A DNA stretch of 64,000 bases from Gonocerus acuteangulatus. Lineage: Eukaryota > Arthropoda > Insecta > Hemiptera > Coreidae. The stretch lies in contig OX328123.1 in the NCBI GenBank assembly GCA_946811695.1, forward strand, positions 123,925,896 to 123,989,895, given 5' to 3'. Shown here piece by piece: positions 44,905 through 57,563 of the stretch (the stretch's first letter is position 1; each line of letters begins with the position of its first letter). The notes under the pieces are model-generated. The model ran no database searches, was not told the origin of the DNA, and worked only from the letters and a program-made list of their open reading frames with translations. The translations under genes were made by a program, and so were the position numbers.

Positions 44905-46990
44905 TTTTAGCGCGGTTCCTCCCTCCCTTCATAGGGAGGAACCCCGCTTATAAGGTTGATCTCATCAAACAATCCGGAAGTGCCGACTAGAAAAATTCGC
45001 GTTACAGAACCCCTAGAGACCGAAAATAACGATGGTTCAAATTTGTATATATATATATATATATTTGTCTGTTCGCGGATTTCTGACTTCCCTGATGGTC
45101 CGATTTTGATGAAATTTGGTACAAAAATCCGTCGTCCAATTTGAAAGGTCAAGTTCGTTAACCAGCAAAATCCGCCCACTGGAAGATGGCGTTTGGGGTG
45201 AAATTCGCGCAAAAAAAATCGTAACACTTACGTTTTTGAGTTCATATGCTTGTAAGTACTTGTTTTATAAGCTTCTTGGCCTAGGAAAACGAATGACACT
45301 ATTTTTAAGGCGATAGCGTTAACCGTTTTCGAGAAAATTGGAAAAATAGTTGCTGAATAACGTTTTTGGTTTGGGTACTTACAATCATGGGATTCAGTTG
45401 AAACATTTTTTGCATGTTTGAATTTCATCAAAACTAACATGTTAATCTTTTGGTTACGTTTGGAGTTAAGGAAGGGTTAGAATAAAATATTTTATGAACA
45501 GACATGAAAAGTTTTGGGAACTTCGTATACTTTCATTAATATCTCGAACACGGTTGGGAAATTTTGATAAGTGTACAGAAACTATTTGAAAGCTTTCTAA
45601 ATTCTCTACAAAAAAGATTCTGAAGCAATTTTTGATTAGGTGATGTGATTAGAAATAAGTGCTTAAAACTTCAAATACGTGAGTTTAGTTCTTATGAACG
45701 GGTTTTTGTCGTCCTTTTGGTAATTTTTGTCTCTTTTCCTTAGTTTTTTATTGCTTTTTATTTTTGTAATTTATTATGTTGTATTTGTAAGGAAAATGTA
45801 TTTGTGTGTAAAACAGTATAGGTAAAATGAGACCAATTTTCTGTTGCTAGAAATAATGAAAGGTTTGGTAACTTCATATATTTTCATTAATATCTCGAAA
45901 ACGGTTGAAAATCTTGGTAAGCGAAAGGTTACCATTCGAAAGCTTACTAAATGGTCTACAAAAGAGGTTCCAAACAAAGTTTTGAATAAGCGATGTCAAT
46001 CGGAGAAATAAGTGCTTAAATTTTGAAGTAATTGATTTCGTTTATTCGAACGGTTCTTTTTGTCTGTTTTTATTCCTTGTTATTTTTTAATTGCTTAAAG
46101 TTGGATAATGTATTTGACAATAAAACAGATTAATTAAAATAAGAAAAACAATTCATTGTTAAAAATATATCAGGCTGTACCGTCTTGAAACTGTCGAGGC
46201 ACCTACTCCGAGTTCTTTGGCATATTCCCTAGTGTTTGCAATTGCTTATAGTAGTCAAATGTATTTGCCTATAAAACAGGATAAGCGTAATTAGAAACAA
46301 TATTTTATTTTTGCGGAATCTTGGGATTCTCAGATGCCGTATGAATATCTATTAGGCCCCATTCGTATATTTTCCTTAATATCTCAAAAAGGGTTAGGAT
46401 ATTGTGGCAAGTGAAATGTAACAGTTCGAAAGCTTACTAAATTCTCTACAAAAAATGTTTTGAAGAAATGTTTGATGGGGTCGTCACTTTAGGAGAAATA
46501 AGTGCTTAAAACTTAGTTAGTTAGTTTCGTTTATTTAAACGGATCTATTTGTGCATTGCCCGCAGATTTTTTTTCACTCCTCGTTATTTTTGTAATTTCT
46601 TATAGCAGTCAAATGTATTTGTCAGTAAACAGGATACGTATAATTAGAAGCAATATTTTGTTTGTTAGAATTCGAAGATGCCGTATGAATACCTAGATTA
46701 CAGTAGTGGTGTTGATGTCGTTCTTGAGAATTGTTCTTGATATTCCCTATTTTCATCTGATACCCATAGTTTTTTTATTGCTAGTAGTTTTTTCTTATTG
46801 ATTATAGAATATAATTCTATTTGGCTATAAAAGAGGATACGTAAAATTAGTAACAATATTTCGGAGATTTCTGAGCGAAATGCCTTGTAAGATTTTCTAC
46901 CACCACGAACGGCGTTTTTCCTCTATTTACCTCACATTTTAATTGGTTGCTGTTTTTAACTCGTTTCCTGCTTCACTCCACAGATGGGAA
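44905..46990 (-). mobile_element. CGCGCTAA-family repeat, minus strand, at least three internal units
   Basis: The plus strand opens with TTTTAGCGCGGTTCCTCCCT, the inverted right terminus, followed by the right unique region. The microsatellite (45045-45065) is only about 20 bp, far shorter than in other copies. The internal unit recurs three times, anchored by AGAAATAAGTGCTTAAA at about 45653, 46003 and 46493. The far end is unclear because another right-end fragment begins at about 46965. The 106-codon minus frame 44907-45227 is a translation of the right region. Confidence 0.8.
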
Positions 46991-48087
46991 ACACGCTTCT
47001 GACGTCGACCCAATGACGTAATCCGAAGTGCCTAATAAATGATTTCACGTTTTAGAACAGGTAGATATCGAAAATAGCTGTGCTTCAAATTAGAATCTAT
47101 TGTTGAGTAATTATATGAATCTTTGGATAATAATTCCAATAGTTAAAATTATAACTAAATTGGAAAATATGTATTTAATAGAACTCATTAAACCTTTTAC
47201 AGAGAACTCTATTTTTTATTTTAATTTTATTGATCAACAGGTCTTTGCATATATTTGAAAACTCTGCTGATAAAACCTCTATATCGTTTTTGTTTGATTC
47301 AATAAAAAGAAATCCTTTTTTCAATCATTTATTTTTTTATGCCTATCTATAATTTCTGCGGGTTAATATGTTTTTTATATTGAAGCTTTAAAGCCTCAAC
47401 AGGAATATTTGTGTATCACCCTTCACAGTTAATTTATTAGAATCATGAGTGACCGTTTTTGTGTTACAACTAACTATCTTTAAAAACGAAGTGAAAACGG
47501 CCGAGATTTTCTATTCCTGATCTAATTCTCCTTGAATTTTTTGACTAGATCAAGAACCTATTTTAAGCACTCATAAATTCCTTAATTTAATTGAGGAAGT
47601 TCATCAAGCTTGATATAATCACTTTTGGGTTAATACGGGTGGTCTATGCCGAGTCCTTTGTTTGTAAACACAAAGAGCTTTCTGAGTAACGGTAAAGGGC
47701 AGTAGAAGTACATGACTTTACCTGGAACCAAACCCTGCATGGCCTTTTCATAGTTGTCTAGCTCACATTTTAATGGGTTGTTGTTTTTTTTTAATTGCAT
47801 TTATTTATAGAATTAGTATTACTGTAGAAGAAATCAAGAAAAATAGAAATATTTTGATATTTGTTTTGACATTTGAAATAACTATTTGTAGCAGTTGGGC
47901 TGGCCAACCTGTGGTTGGTGCCATTCCAGGTATAAGGGTACGCTGCCCCTTGATAACGGGCCCTTTGTTTATGGGGGAAAGGTTGAACCAAAATAAAAAC
48001 GGTTTCTATTTCAGTCTTCCCAAATGACACTAGGGATAAAAACTGAACCGCGCTAAGATGACGCAGTTCCTGCGATTCGGACTTTTT
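46965..48087 (-). mobile_element. Second CGCGCTAA-family copy, minus strand, rearranged
   Basis: A right end (GAAACACGCTTCTGACGTCG and GACGTAATCCGAAGTGCC on the plus strand) lies at about 46985-47070, and a left terminus (GAACCGCGCTAAGATGACGC to GATTCGGACTTTTT) at 48043-48087. The roughly 950 bases between show no internal unit, so the interior is either foreign or strongly altered. Confidence 0.55.
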
Positions 48088-49290
48088 ATCATATATTTTT
48101 AAATATGTAGGTAATTATCGCCCCGATAATATTCGTTCTGGAACGAGTTTGGTCCACCAAAATGAAGTCAGTGAAAAACTTTACGGTAATACAGTAATAA
48201 GTGGCTTAAAAAATGAAATTAAAGGGATTTCGTCTCAGAGTCAAGATAACGAGCAAAGAGTTATCTTGTAGCAGACAGTCAATGCGTTATTGAATTGAAA
48301 TGTCGATTTTTATTCCTGTGTCAATTTTCCGGAAATAGAAATTTTTGACGATCCTGGCATTTAATAGTTTAAATATAATACCTACTTCCGATCTATTTAA
48401 TCTGGCCTTGGATAAGTAGACAAAAGCCTTATAGAAAATAGTTTCCATATTAGATTTATATCCGTTTGTAGCTAGAATGGACCTTGATTCCATGAGGATC
48501 TGTCAGCTTTACACAAATTGGCTATTTGAACGTGCATTATCCCGGATGTTTTTATTTCCCACACTACCCTGAGACTCTATAATCGTGCACGAGTCCAATA
48601 AAAACACTTGAAGGAGTAGGAAGATTGGAGATTCTCCCATTACATATCAACCTAAAGTCCTGTTTGGAAAAAATACAACATCTCCGTAGGAAATCCGACG
48701 TTGGAGGTAGATAATGTTGAGTGGCAAAGACTGAGACTATAATTATTTGAGGCTAACTACTTCCCTTTGCAAATGGTTTCCTCATACATGGTTGTAATGG
48801 CCGAACAGAGCAGTCACCCTGTGGATCGATCCACTAGGTGGCCTTGCTACGGCGACTTATTGAAATCCACCTTTTACTAACTAGCATTTTCCTCCAAGTA
48901 CAAGGTAGCAGAGAATGCGTTTAATAAATGCATGAATTGGGGCTTGGTCCTTTCTATGTGCATGAGCACTCTACAGCCCGAACAGGTTGCCCAGAAAGTA
49001 TGGGGAAGAGGGTCAATTGAACCAGCCGAAAAATAAATTATTCTCTTAGAAATACATTCTAACATATTAAACCCTGATATGAAATTTGAAACCATTGTGA
49101 TAAATACATTTTGGAAAACTAAGATTTTTGTATTTTTAAGTATGCACAATTTTTTTCCGACTGGCGAACAATTATTTAAGACCTATTGTTTTCATTTATT
49201 AATTAAAGTATGAAATTTCAATTGTAATGATTTCATTTACACATCCTTTTAGTTCCCAACTTCAGTGATAATAAAATAATATTTTATTTG
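48088..49290. other. Unassigned
   Basis: Minus-strand frames at 48287-48493 and 48877-49149 have mixed composition but no recognised domain. The segment 48540-48870 looks like old repeat DNA without a partner here. Confidence 0.4.
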
Positions 49291-49336
49291 GTGCTAATGT
49301 CCTCAGCAGAGGACGCATCGAAAAAATAAAAAAAAG
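49291..49336 (+). mobile_element. SINE-A tail, worn
   Basis: TGGTGCTAATGTCCTCAGCA then GACGCATCG and an A-rich tail resemble the SINE-A 3' end. Confidence 0.5.
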
Positions 49337-50084
49337 CAAATGTATTTTATTAATTTGACATTAACTAATAATTACAATAAATTCATTGGGTTGGTTGAGC
49401 CTCAGAGATCATCAGACATGGGCGCGGCTTCTCTTTAATTAAAAAAAAATATATTTAGGCAAATAAAAATGTATAGTTTGTTGTTGTAAATATCAGTCTT
49501 ACTATTCAATTGAATCCTTTAACTATCAACCGCAATAGCATAATATTTGACAAAACTAATCACGAGCAAGTGAATTATCTGTACTCACTAACAAATAAGT
49601 CCTTTATCACAGGATAAATTAGCTAATAGAGCTACAAAGGATCGTGTAGGTGGAAAAACTGCAATTTATACCAATACGCTTGGAAATTAGAAATAGAACC
49701 AAGAAACAACGGGGGGGGACTCAAAAACATTACTACTAGACGTAGAAACGGATATTAATAATAATCAGAAACGAAAAAGATTAAAGTCAACTGATACACC
49801 CAAACAGAAGTAGAATAGAAAATAATAAAAAAATTATGCACAAGTTGTTTTCTTGTATTAAAAATGTGCAATATTGATATTGTAGTGTAATAAATAATAC
49901 TTAGTTATTAAAAGCTTCTGTTTGCGTTTCTAATATTATCGGTTCAATTGTCCCCGTCTAGTTTCTCCCCAGCTTGACGTACCGAGTCTTGCATACTGTA
50001 ACTTAAGAAACAATAATGCAAAGGTGGTAAGAAGACTGATTTAAAAGTTGAGAAAATAAATTGAGAGAGATTAAAACAGTTATT
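49337..50084. other. Unassigned
   Basis: AT-rich DNA with a G8-9 run near 49710. No gene. Confidence 0.5.
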
Positions 50085-50247
50085 GGTCTCCCCATGGTTT
50101 ACTGGATAACGCTTTAGATTCTCATACGGGATATGGTGGGTTCGATTGCAGAAATGTTCTCATCTCACAGCTATTTGGGAAAATTCCCCACTGCACCATT
50201 GCTGTCTTCGCCAATGGCCCAGATGTAAGTACACAGTTTAAAAAAAT
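50085..50247 (+). mobile_element. SINE-A, near full length, worn
   Basis: GGTCTCCCCATGGTTTACTG, GATTCTCATACGGGATATGG, the B box GGGTTCGATTGC, then ATGTTCTCATCTCACAGC and CCAATGGCCCAGATG. The tail is a short A-rich run. Many substitutions mark it as old. Confidence 0.8.
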
Positions 50248-50477
50248 TAAGAACGTTAGACAGAAGGCCTTCAAGCATCAAATGACACTAAGTTGTCCTC
50301 TGCCGCCTGAGAATAGGGCATTTCCGACTTACTCTCTCAGACCGTACTAAGTGATACATAAAGCCCATCTAATTTTACTCAGCACTTCTGCATATAGGCA
50401 AATAGCGCCGATTTATCTATAGGTTGCCACCCTTACTAAATATCCATGGTACAACAGGGGCCTAAAATAAAAAAAAA

Positions 50478-50556
50478 ACAACCTGCCGCAAGGTAACTCG
50501 AACCCAGATCCCAGCATGGAAAGCCAAGGTGTTTGCTACAGGACGACAAGGAAACC
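50478..50556 (-). mobile_element. tRNA-like sequence, probably the head of a third SINE type
   Basis: On the minus strand GGGTTTCCTTGTCGTCCTGT, GCAAACACCTTGGCTTTCC and the B-box-like CTGGGTTCGAGTTACC are spaced as in a tRNA. The acceptor ends do not pair, so it is a tRNA-derived relic and not a working gene. Confidence 0.5.
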
Positions 50557-50666
50557 CTTAAATAATAAATGACTTGACAAATTTCATTTTTCTACAGTAC
50601 ATTATAACTTTATTTTAAAGCGTTATTTTCCTCTTCGAGATGCAACTGCAAGTAGTGGAGCTGAGT

Positions 50667-51246
50667 GCTATGTATTACCTATGGCAGGGCTGTGTCAAAC
50701 AGCAGCGTGGTACTGCCGTATGATGCTATATATTGCCTATGGCAGGGCTGTGTCAAACAGCAGCGTGGTACTGCCGTATGATGCTATGTATTGCCTATGG
50801 CAGGGCTGTGTCAAACAGCAGCGTGGTACTGCCGTATGATGCTATATATTGCCTATGGCAGGGCTGTGTCAAACAGCAGCGTGGTACTGCCGTATGATGC
50901 TATATATTGCCTATGGCAGGGCTGTGTCAAACAGCAGCGTGGTACTGCCGTATGATGCTATGTATTGCCTATGCCAGGGCTGTGTCAAACAGCAGCGTGG
51001 TACTGCCGTATGATGCTATATATTGCCTATGGCCGGGCTGTGTCAAACAGCAGCGTGGTACTGCCGTATGATGCTATGTATTGCCTATGGCAGGGCTGTG
51101 TCAAACAGCAGCGTGGTACTGCCGTATGATGCTATATATTGCCTATGGCCGGGCTGTGTCAAACAGCAGCGTGGTACTGCCGTATGATGCTATGTATTGC
51201 CTATGGCAGGGCTGTGTCAAACAGCAGCGTGGTACTGCCGTATGAT
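50667..51246. repeat. 58-bp tandem satellite, ten units
   Basis: Ten head-to-tail 58-base units start GCTATRTATTGCCTATGGCA and end TACTGCCGTATGAT. Start positions at 50667, 50725 and 51189 confirm an exact 58-base period. Units differ only at a few sites (TATA/TGTA, GGCA/GGCC/GCCA). The last four units form two identical dimers, so recent growth was by two-unit steps. No open frame spans it. Confidence 0.97.
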
Positions 51247-51935
51247 GCTAACCGGTTCTTGTATTGAACAGTAGTTCAAGGCCTCGCACGTGCCCGGGGG
51301 CTCGTCAGCAGTTCTAGATATCCTTCCTACTACCTCCTCGTCACATCCAACCAGTTCAGGGTGTATTCAACTAGAGATACGACCTTTCAAGGCATGTCAT
51401 TTCATAACTGCATTTTGGTAGCTAAATCTAGTCAAATTTTTCTAATCTATACATTCTGTTTTCTTATCATCTTCTGACTGAACGGATTTTAATTGAACCG
51501 TGAAATTATGACACTAATTGTAAGCAGTAAATGTAAAATGATATTTTTGTTTTTTAGATTCACCCCTTGAATTGTAGATACGTTATGTTATAATTAGAAG
51601 AAGTATTTTTGTTCCAAATTTCATCAAAGTCGGTCCATTTCTGAGCTTGTAATAGACCGAACAGCTCATAGCGATGACGCGGCCCTCAATGGAAAAACTG
51701 CAGGAAGCCCTCGATGAATTGAAAGAGAAGCTCTAACAGAAGGACATGATTACCAACTCCTCTTAAAATAATATCCCAAAATGCCCATGAATAAGAAAAT
51801 TTCTATATACTTTGTATCGGAGAGGTTTTTGAGAGTGTGGAATAAATTTTCCATGGAAAGATTATAAAATATGAAACAGACATAATAAAGAAAACAACGT
51901 ATATTACCAGATATGAAATAGCATAGTCGATAAAA
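51247..51935. other. Unassigned; CGCGCTAA-like fragment near 51605-51670
   Basis: GTTCCAAATTTCATCAAAGT then CGGTCCATTTCTGAGCTTG resembles the segment that precedes the AT tract in the CGCGCTAA family. The rest is unrecognised. Confidence 0.4.
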
Positions 51936-52594
51936 GCAGCTGTTAAATTTCGCTTTTATAAATTTGTGCTTCTCTCAAGACTGACATATGAAAGCGAAAA
52001 CTGGGACACGCTTCGCAGGCAAGTTAGCCAAAGTTCCAGAGCTGAAATCCAATTATTAAACATATTCGGTCGGGAAAGCGAAAAAGGACTGGATAATTAA
52101 CGAGAGAAAAAGTTACTAAACATAAGTGTCCAAACTCAATAACACCGTCGCCGGCTCCAATCTCAAAATAGAAATCGCCTGCACAGGTAGTTCATTCATT
52201 TAACCCTGGCATACCCAATGGGGGGGGGGCTTTTGGAGCCCACCTGTCCCGTCATTTATTCATATCTTTATTTATAAAGGAAAGAAAAAGGAGGAAGTGG
52301 ATCAGGCTCATGACAAAGTTTCCAGATATAGCACAAATCATCCACAGAAGATAATGGACTTGGGCAGGACATTTGGTTAGGAGGAGGAATGACAAATGGT
52401 CTAAAGATATTATTAACTGGTACCCCCGTGGATAGCAGAGAAGCAGAGGACGACCTCCTAAACCTTGGGACCAAGAAATAAGGACAACATGTGGGGGAGC
52501 TACCTGGCAGAGAGTCGCAGCTGAAAGAAGAGAATGGGAAAGGCTGGGCGAAGCTCACTACCAGGCTAGGATAAAACCAGAAATAAGTGACTAA
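51936..52594 (+). pseudogene. RTE-like non-LTR retrotransposon, reverse-transcriptase C-terminus
   Basis: Plus-strand translation starts LLSRLTYESENWDTLRRQ, then SSRAEIQLLNIFGR, matching the block where such proteins read LLYGSETW and AEMRFLR. After an interruption at about 52185-52280 (an odd G9-containing insertion), frames near 52430-52590 give RSRGRPPKPWDQEIRTTCGG, ATWQRVAAERREWERLGEAH and YQARIKPEISD before a stop. The RGRP-W-EI, WQR-A-R-EW and LGEA series is typical of the C-terminus of RTE-group LINEs. Stops and frame changes make it dead. Downstream (to about 52700) the UTR ends in TTTATTATTATTAG, a short tandem repeat instead of poly(A), as expected for RTE elements. The 124-codon minus frame over it is a shadow. 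Confidence 0.75.
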
Positions 52595-54200
52595 AGCAAA
52601 AACGAAATCTAAAAACCTCAGCAAGTTGCTGATTTTGTACATTTTATAAGAAGTAATATTATATGTACAAATAAATGTTTATTATTATTAGTATTATCTA
52701 TCAAATATATAAAGTTTAAGTTAAATTTGTCAAAAAAGAAGAATTTATTGTACAATTACCTAAAAAAAAAAAAAATTGTAATATAAGTAATATACAAATT
52801 TGACAATAATACTTTTCGTTGCAAAGTTGAAAGATATGAGCAATGTAACAAGATTATTTGGAAAACATTAGTACTCAAAATGATTAAGTAGTTTTCACTT
52901 ATTTCCCAAACAGTCTCTTCATAACTTTAATAGCCAGAAAAAGACAAAAACATTGTTGAATTTTTGTTGAAATTATTGAGACAAAAACATGTTTAACTAA
53001 AGCACGTAGGGGTGTGACTGGAAAGACTTTGGTCATCCTAGAGTCGTCATATGGACAAAGATAGCTGATGGAGGCAAACCCTGGAGGTCCTGTCGACTAT
53101 AATCATGTAGCCAAAAGATTAGAAAAAAAAAAAACCTCGCAAAAATGAAACGAATGTGTCGAGACTGGTGTCATTGGAACGATGCCCCACTTTATTACAA
53201 ATTGAATAATGAAGTCGAAAAAAGGGAAGAATATTAACCTGTCATTCGCTTTATTTATATAACATTGCCTAATATTTAATTTACACAAAGGAACTACATA
53301 CAATACAATATAAAAACATGAGGATTAATTAAAGACCATGGTTTGTGAAAGTTGGGTTCCTTTCGACATAAGTATAAGGAAGGTCAATTTGTCATTTGAG
53401 GCTAGTCTGTCTAGAATCGAATGCAATCTGAATGTCATTGAAAGCTCAGTAGGTCTCCTGGAAGGTGGATTGGCCGATAATTATCCGTTTTCCAAGGTTA
53501 TTATTATCGTAATAATCAATTTCAATAAACTGTGCGCTACTAATTACTATACACATAATTAATTTCACCTTAACTATTTAACGCAACCATGAAATTGTCT
53601 CGTCATTATGAATAGGATTAATGACAAATTTAGGGAAATGGAGAGTAACTAACTTAATAACTTCATAAGAGTAACTTATCAAGTAGTGTCAATATCATCC
53701 TTGATATAAAAAAATACCTAATGGAAATAAGTGCAGGATAGACCAATCAGTAATGGTCCTATAATTTTAGAACTTTCTTACATCGCGTTTCGTTCTTACA
53801 TAGGAAGGAAATAACCTTAAGACATCGGTTTTCAAAAATGGCCTGGTTTTAATTCATTTTTGAGCGAAATTCCTAACGCCAAAAACATTGATTTTGCAAT
53901 GGTTTCACACGTGGGTAGGTGCAGATTCTGGAGGAGGTAAAGATGGGTTATTGCACAGTGTCCTATCCGGAGAGGAGACTAAACAACTCACGTTTTTCTC
54001 GCAGTTCTTGAATGTTTGTGGCTACGGTGCATATTCTTTAATTAATTAATTACTTTAATAATTTATTTAATATTTAATTCTACTTTTTTTTATCATCATT
54101 AAAATACTCCAGTGTATATTTGAAGTTATTGAAGTGTTGGATCTGTATGAACAATAGTAAGACGCAGATTATTTAATCAATATTATTCGCCCAGAAGTTG
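52595..54200. other. Unassigned AT-rich stretch
   Basis: Apart from the LINE 3' UTR at the start, nothing is assigned. The 74-codon plus frame at 53338-53562 has no recognised motif. A weak CGCGCTAA-like block may lie near 53830-53930. Confidence 0.4.
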
Positions 54201-55339
54201 CGCATCGTTGAATAAAATGGACACATTTTTTTTTATTTTAAGATGCATGCAAATCGTTCAATCCAGGATCTTCGCTGTGAAATATGGGTCTCTGGATTCG
54301 ACCCCGAACTGGATAATCGCAAGACGCTCACAGATCAATTATAGTTGCTTATTAGCAATAAAAATGTCTCTTGGAATTCGCCTTGAAGAAAAACGCGATG
54401 ACATCTGTTCGTCGAGGACATCATCTATTTCTTAATGGCTGAATTGTTTCTCCATATATTCATCACAAAGGAACGAGCTTTAAGGAATGCATTGGATTCT
54501 TTTTTTTTTTCTGAATCCAGTACATTAAGGACAGAATGCATGGAACAATCGCACAATGTTTCAAACCACTTGAATGACTCATTTATTATAATCAATTATT
54601 GGATTAACATTTTAGACCATTTGCTTGAACTTATTGCGAAAAAATAACAGCGGAAGTCTATAGACTGTTACATTTAATCGAACAAGCATCAAATATGAAT
54701 AATATGATGTTTGCTTAATTACCGAGTTGAGCTAGAGCCATAATGTTGGGAAAACCACGAAAGATTCGGACTTTTCATAGTTTTTCTAAACTTCCTCTGA
54801 AACAAAGTATTTAATGAAAAAGATTCTTCTTACCAAAGAATTAGCTCACTAAATTCTGCTTCGATTGAGTGATAATTCAACCGAGTCGTTTTGAAGAATC
54901 GTTACGAAAAAAACACCATTTTTTTCTTTTCTTTTTTTTTTTTTTTAAATTTTGCATGATTTCAGATTTTGACGTAATAACATTTTGGGCACCTTTTATG
55001 CTCGTTTTGTGGCCTCCTTGTAATAACTATGATGCTACATCAAATATATTTCATATCATTTTATTATAAGTGTCCGTCTTGAAATATACGTGGAATAACA
55101 GCGAATCCTAGCTATTTTGAGGCTTAGGTGTAAGATAAAGCATTTTTGGTTTCAGATAATTATCACACTATGGGATCTATCTGAAGCTTCAGCCCTAGAT
55201 TAGAACGATGGGGTGGTAAGAATGGTTATTGAATAATGAATCTAATATGGTGGAAAGTAGTCAACTCGTCGATAATCAATGGCATATATTTAGAATTAAT
55301 TCTAAATGCACTAAATTTGATTTGTTAGAAATAATGTTA
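54201..55339. other. Unassigned; dispersed repeat fragment near 55245
   Basis: Two short plus frames (54208-54435, 54435-54647) abut but show no known domain and one carries a poly(Phe) tract. TCTAATATGGTGGAAAGTAG near 55243 matches the fragment around 4100. Confidence 0.4.
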
Positions 55340-55402
55340 ATTTGTACCAAGTTTCCTCTCCCTCTCTCTCTTCATAGGGAGGAAACACGCCTATAAAGTT
55401 GC
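55340..55402 (-). repeat. CGCGCTAA-family right-end scrap
   Basis: CTTCATAGGGAGGAAACACG followed by CCTATAAAGTTG is a worn reverse complement of the CTTATAAGCGGGGTTCCTCC region of intact copies. Confidence 0.5.
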
Positions 55403-56320
55403 GAAATGTATATTGAAGGATTATTGACCTTACGCCTATTTCAAAAATTCACTAAATTCGAAAGCGTCAGTTTATGATTACACAATAAAAATAAAATAAA
55501 ATAAGACAAAGGTAACAAATACTCCACAAATACAATCCACAGTTGAAAAGTAATATATTGATAGATTAAGAATGCAAGTATAGTAGCCGTGGACGCATAA
55601 TTAAAGCGGAAATGCATTATAATCAGGTCCTAAGATGCACTAATACCAAGGGCAGTGTCAGGTTGGCGGCCTTGTCTAACTGCTTTCACTATGCGTGCTC
55701 TGCACAGCTGGAGGCAACAAGCCAACTCACACTCAAAAACTCGTTTCACCAGAAAGGAAATAATCATTTGGTGTAAATATCTCAGATCTTAAGTGTAAGG
55801 ACTTGGTTCTTGCTTTAGACAACGTTCAGAACATATATATAGAATAATAGAATTTATTTAAAATTTTACTACATACTAGGATCACCAAAGATATATACAG
55901 GACAAATAATATTTATGTAAATAATACAATTACTTCCAATCGTTTACTAGTATCCAAAATTTCTGTTTGAAAAAGCCAATATTTTAGTTATCACATGACC
56001 AACAAGACATGAGAACGTTGTACCAAGGATTGACGCGGGCAATTCGCAAGAACAGTCAGTACACATCAAGGACATTACTGAAGAGCATACGACTCGTTAA
56101 GACAGAATTAATGAATATTCCAACGAAACTTTCAAACAGTGGCAAGGCTTTTGGAGTGAGACGAGATTAAGATAAGACCGATTGAAAACTACTCGCACCT
56201 CTTCTCTTCGCTATTGCAAACACGCTTCTCGTTTACTTATCGTATCTTACTGAAAAAAAATGCAATTAAGAATATAAAGAAACAATTAAAAACTGAGACA
56301 ATAAAGAACAAATACAAGGA
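55403..56320. other. Unassigned
   Basis: No gene or repeat recognised, although 55600-55760 and 55980-56200 are somewhat richer in G+C than their surroundings. Confidence 0.4.
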
Positions 56321-57039
56321 ATGAATACAAGGAAAAGCAAGGCGATGTACATTGGTCATGAAGAGGAGGAGATTGTAGTTCGCTGTAAGGGAAAGATATT
56401 GGAAACAGCAGAGGAATACAATTACCTCGGAACTGTAATCAGCAGAAATGGGAAAATGGACCTGGAGCTTTCCAACAGGATAAAAAAGGCTAATAATATT
56501 TATTAACGGCTGTGTAGCACTGTGGTGGGGAAGAGAGATATGGGAAATAGCGTCAAACTACACAAGGCTATCTACCTCCCTACACTTCTATGTAAAAGTG
56601 AAAGCTAGGTCCCACTGAAGAAACACTGGAGTAGGGCTACAGCCGCAGAAATGAGGTAGGTATCTCTGAAGAGTAGCAGGTCGGACAAGGATAGAACAAG
56701 TCAGGAACGATAGGATACAGAGTGATGTGGGAGTAACTTCCTTGAAGGAAACAGTGGAGAAGAGACAGCTGAGGTGGTTTGGGCATCTATGCAGGATGAG
56801 GTGAAGACCGAGATCCACGGAAGTTCTTTGAGGCTCGGCCCACTGGACGTCGTCCATGAGGAAGGCCGAGATTAATTTGGATAGACCACGTTTCCAGGCT
56901 TGGACAGGAAAAAGGAAAGAGTCTGAACTCCATGAAGACGCTGTCTCAGGATGCTTGGCGGTCTTGAATCAAGGGAACTCTACGCTGAAAGGCACAAAGG
57001 AGGATGATAAAGAAGATGAAGACAATAAAGAACGAAACC

Positions 57040-57040
<1 letters not shown>
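56321..57040 (+). pseudogene. Non-LTR retrotransposon reverse-transcriptase C-terminus (RTE-like)
   Basis: Plus-strand translation: NTRKSKAMYIGHEEEEIVVR, ILETAEEYNYLGTVISRNGK and LELSNRIKKANNIY, a stop, then STVVGKRDMGNSVKLHKAIY, LPTLLCKSES, EMRYL, RNDRIQSDVGVTSLKETVEK and RQLRWFGHLCRMR, and finally RPRFQAWTGKRKE-like sequence. The K-K-M, YLGT-I, KAIYLPTLLYGSE and RQLRWFGH series marks the end of the polymerase and the thumb/C-terminal region of LINE proteins of the RTE-like type. Several stops and frame changes show it is inactive. Coding sequence gives way to an (AT)n/(GT)n tract, which suits a LINE that ends in simple repeats. The 89-codon minus frame at 56588-56857 is a shadow. Confidence 0.8.

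Positions 57041-57041
<1 letters not shown>

Positions 57042-57132
<91 letters not shown>
57042..57132. repeat. (AT)n followed by (GT)n microsatellite
   Basis: AT for about 64 bases, then GT to 57132, directly after the LINE relic. The frames of 108 and 113 codons across it on the two strands are artefacts of the repeat. Confidence 0.95.
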
Positions 57133-57137
<5 letters not shown>

Positions 57138-57563
57138 GACGAGGCGAGTGGTGTATCTATAACGGGGCAGAAAACATGCTAAAATGTATAATATACTGTT
57201 TAGTCTGGTTCTCCGTAATCCTTGATCTTTGAAATGCATTAATGAAGAGTGTACAGGGAAGGATGTCAGTAGGAACTCATTTCGCATTCTGTCTTCTCGT
57301 TGATGAGGAGATGACTAGCCGAGCTCGGCGGTTTTCTCATCACCTTGGCTGTGATTATACTCTAAAGGTCATTCCTAATCATCTTCTTCACATAAATGTT
57401 AGTTAATTTAAATAATATAAGAAATGCATTTTAAGGAAGATTTCAATAAATAAACTATGTAAATGTATTTTTTACCAAATCGAGTCTTTTTAAAGCCATG
57501 CTTCTTCAGTGCGTGTCTTCCCTTCATTCAGTCGTGAGAAATCCGCTTTTGACATTAAGCCGA
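57133..57563. other. Unassigned
   Basis: No gene or element recognised. Confidence 0.5.

Noticed and set aside
50667..51246. CRISPR-like regular array
   Set aside because: Units abut directly with no unique spacers; this is a eukaryotic tandem satellite.
52268..52642. 124-codon minus-strand frame
   Set aside because: It lies opposite an RTE-like LINE C-terminus whose plus-strand translation has clear family motifs.
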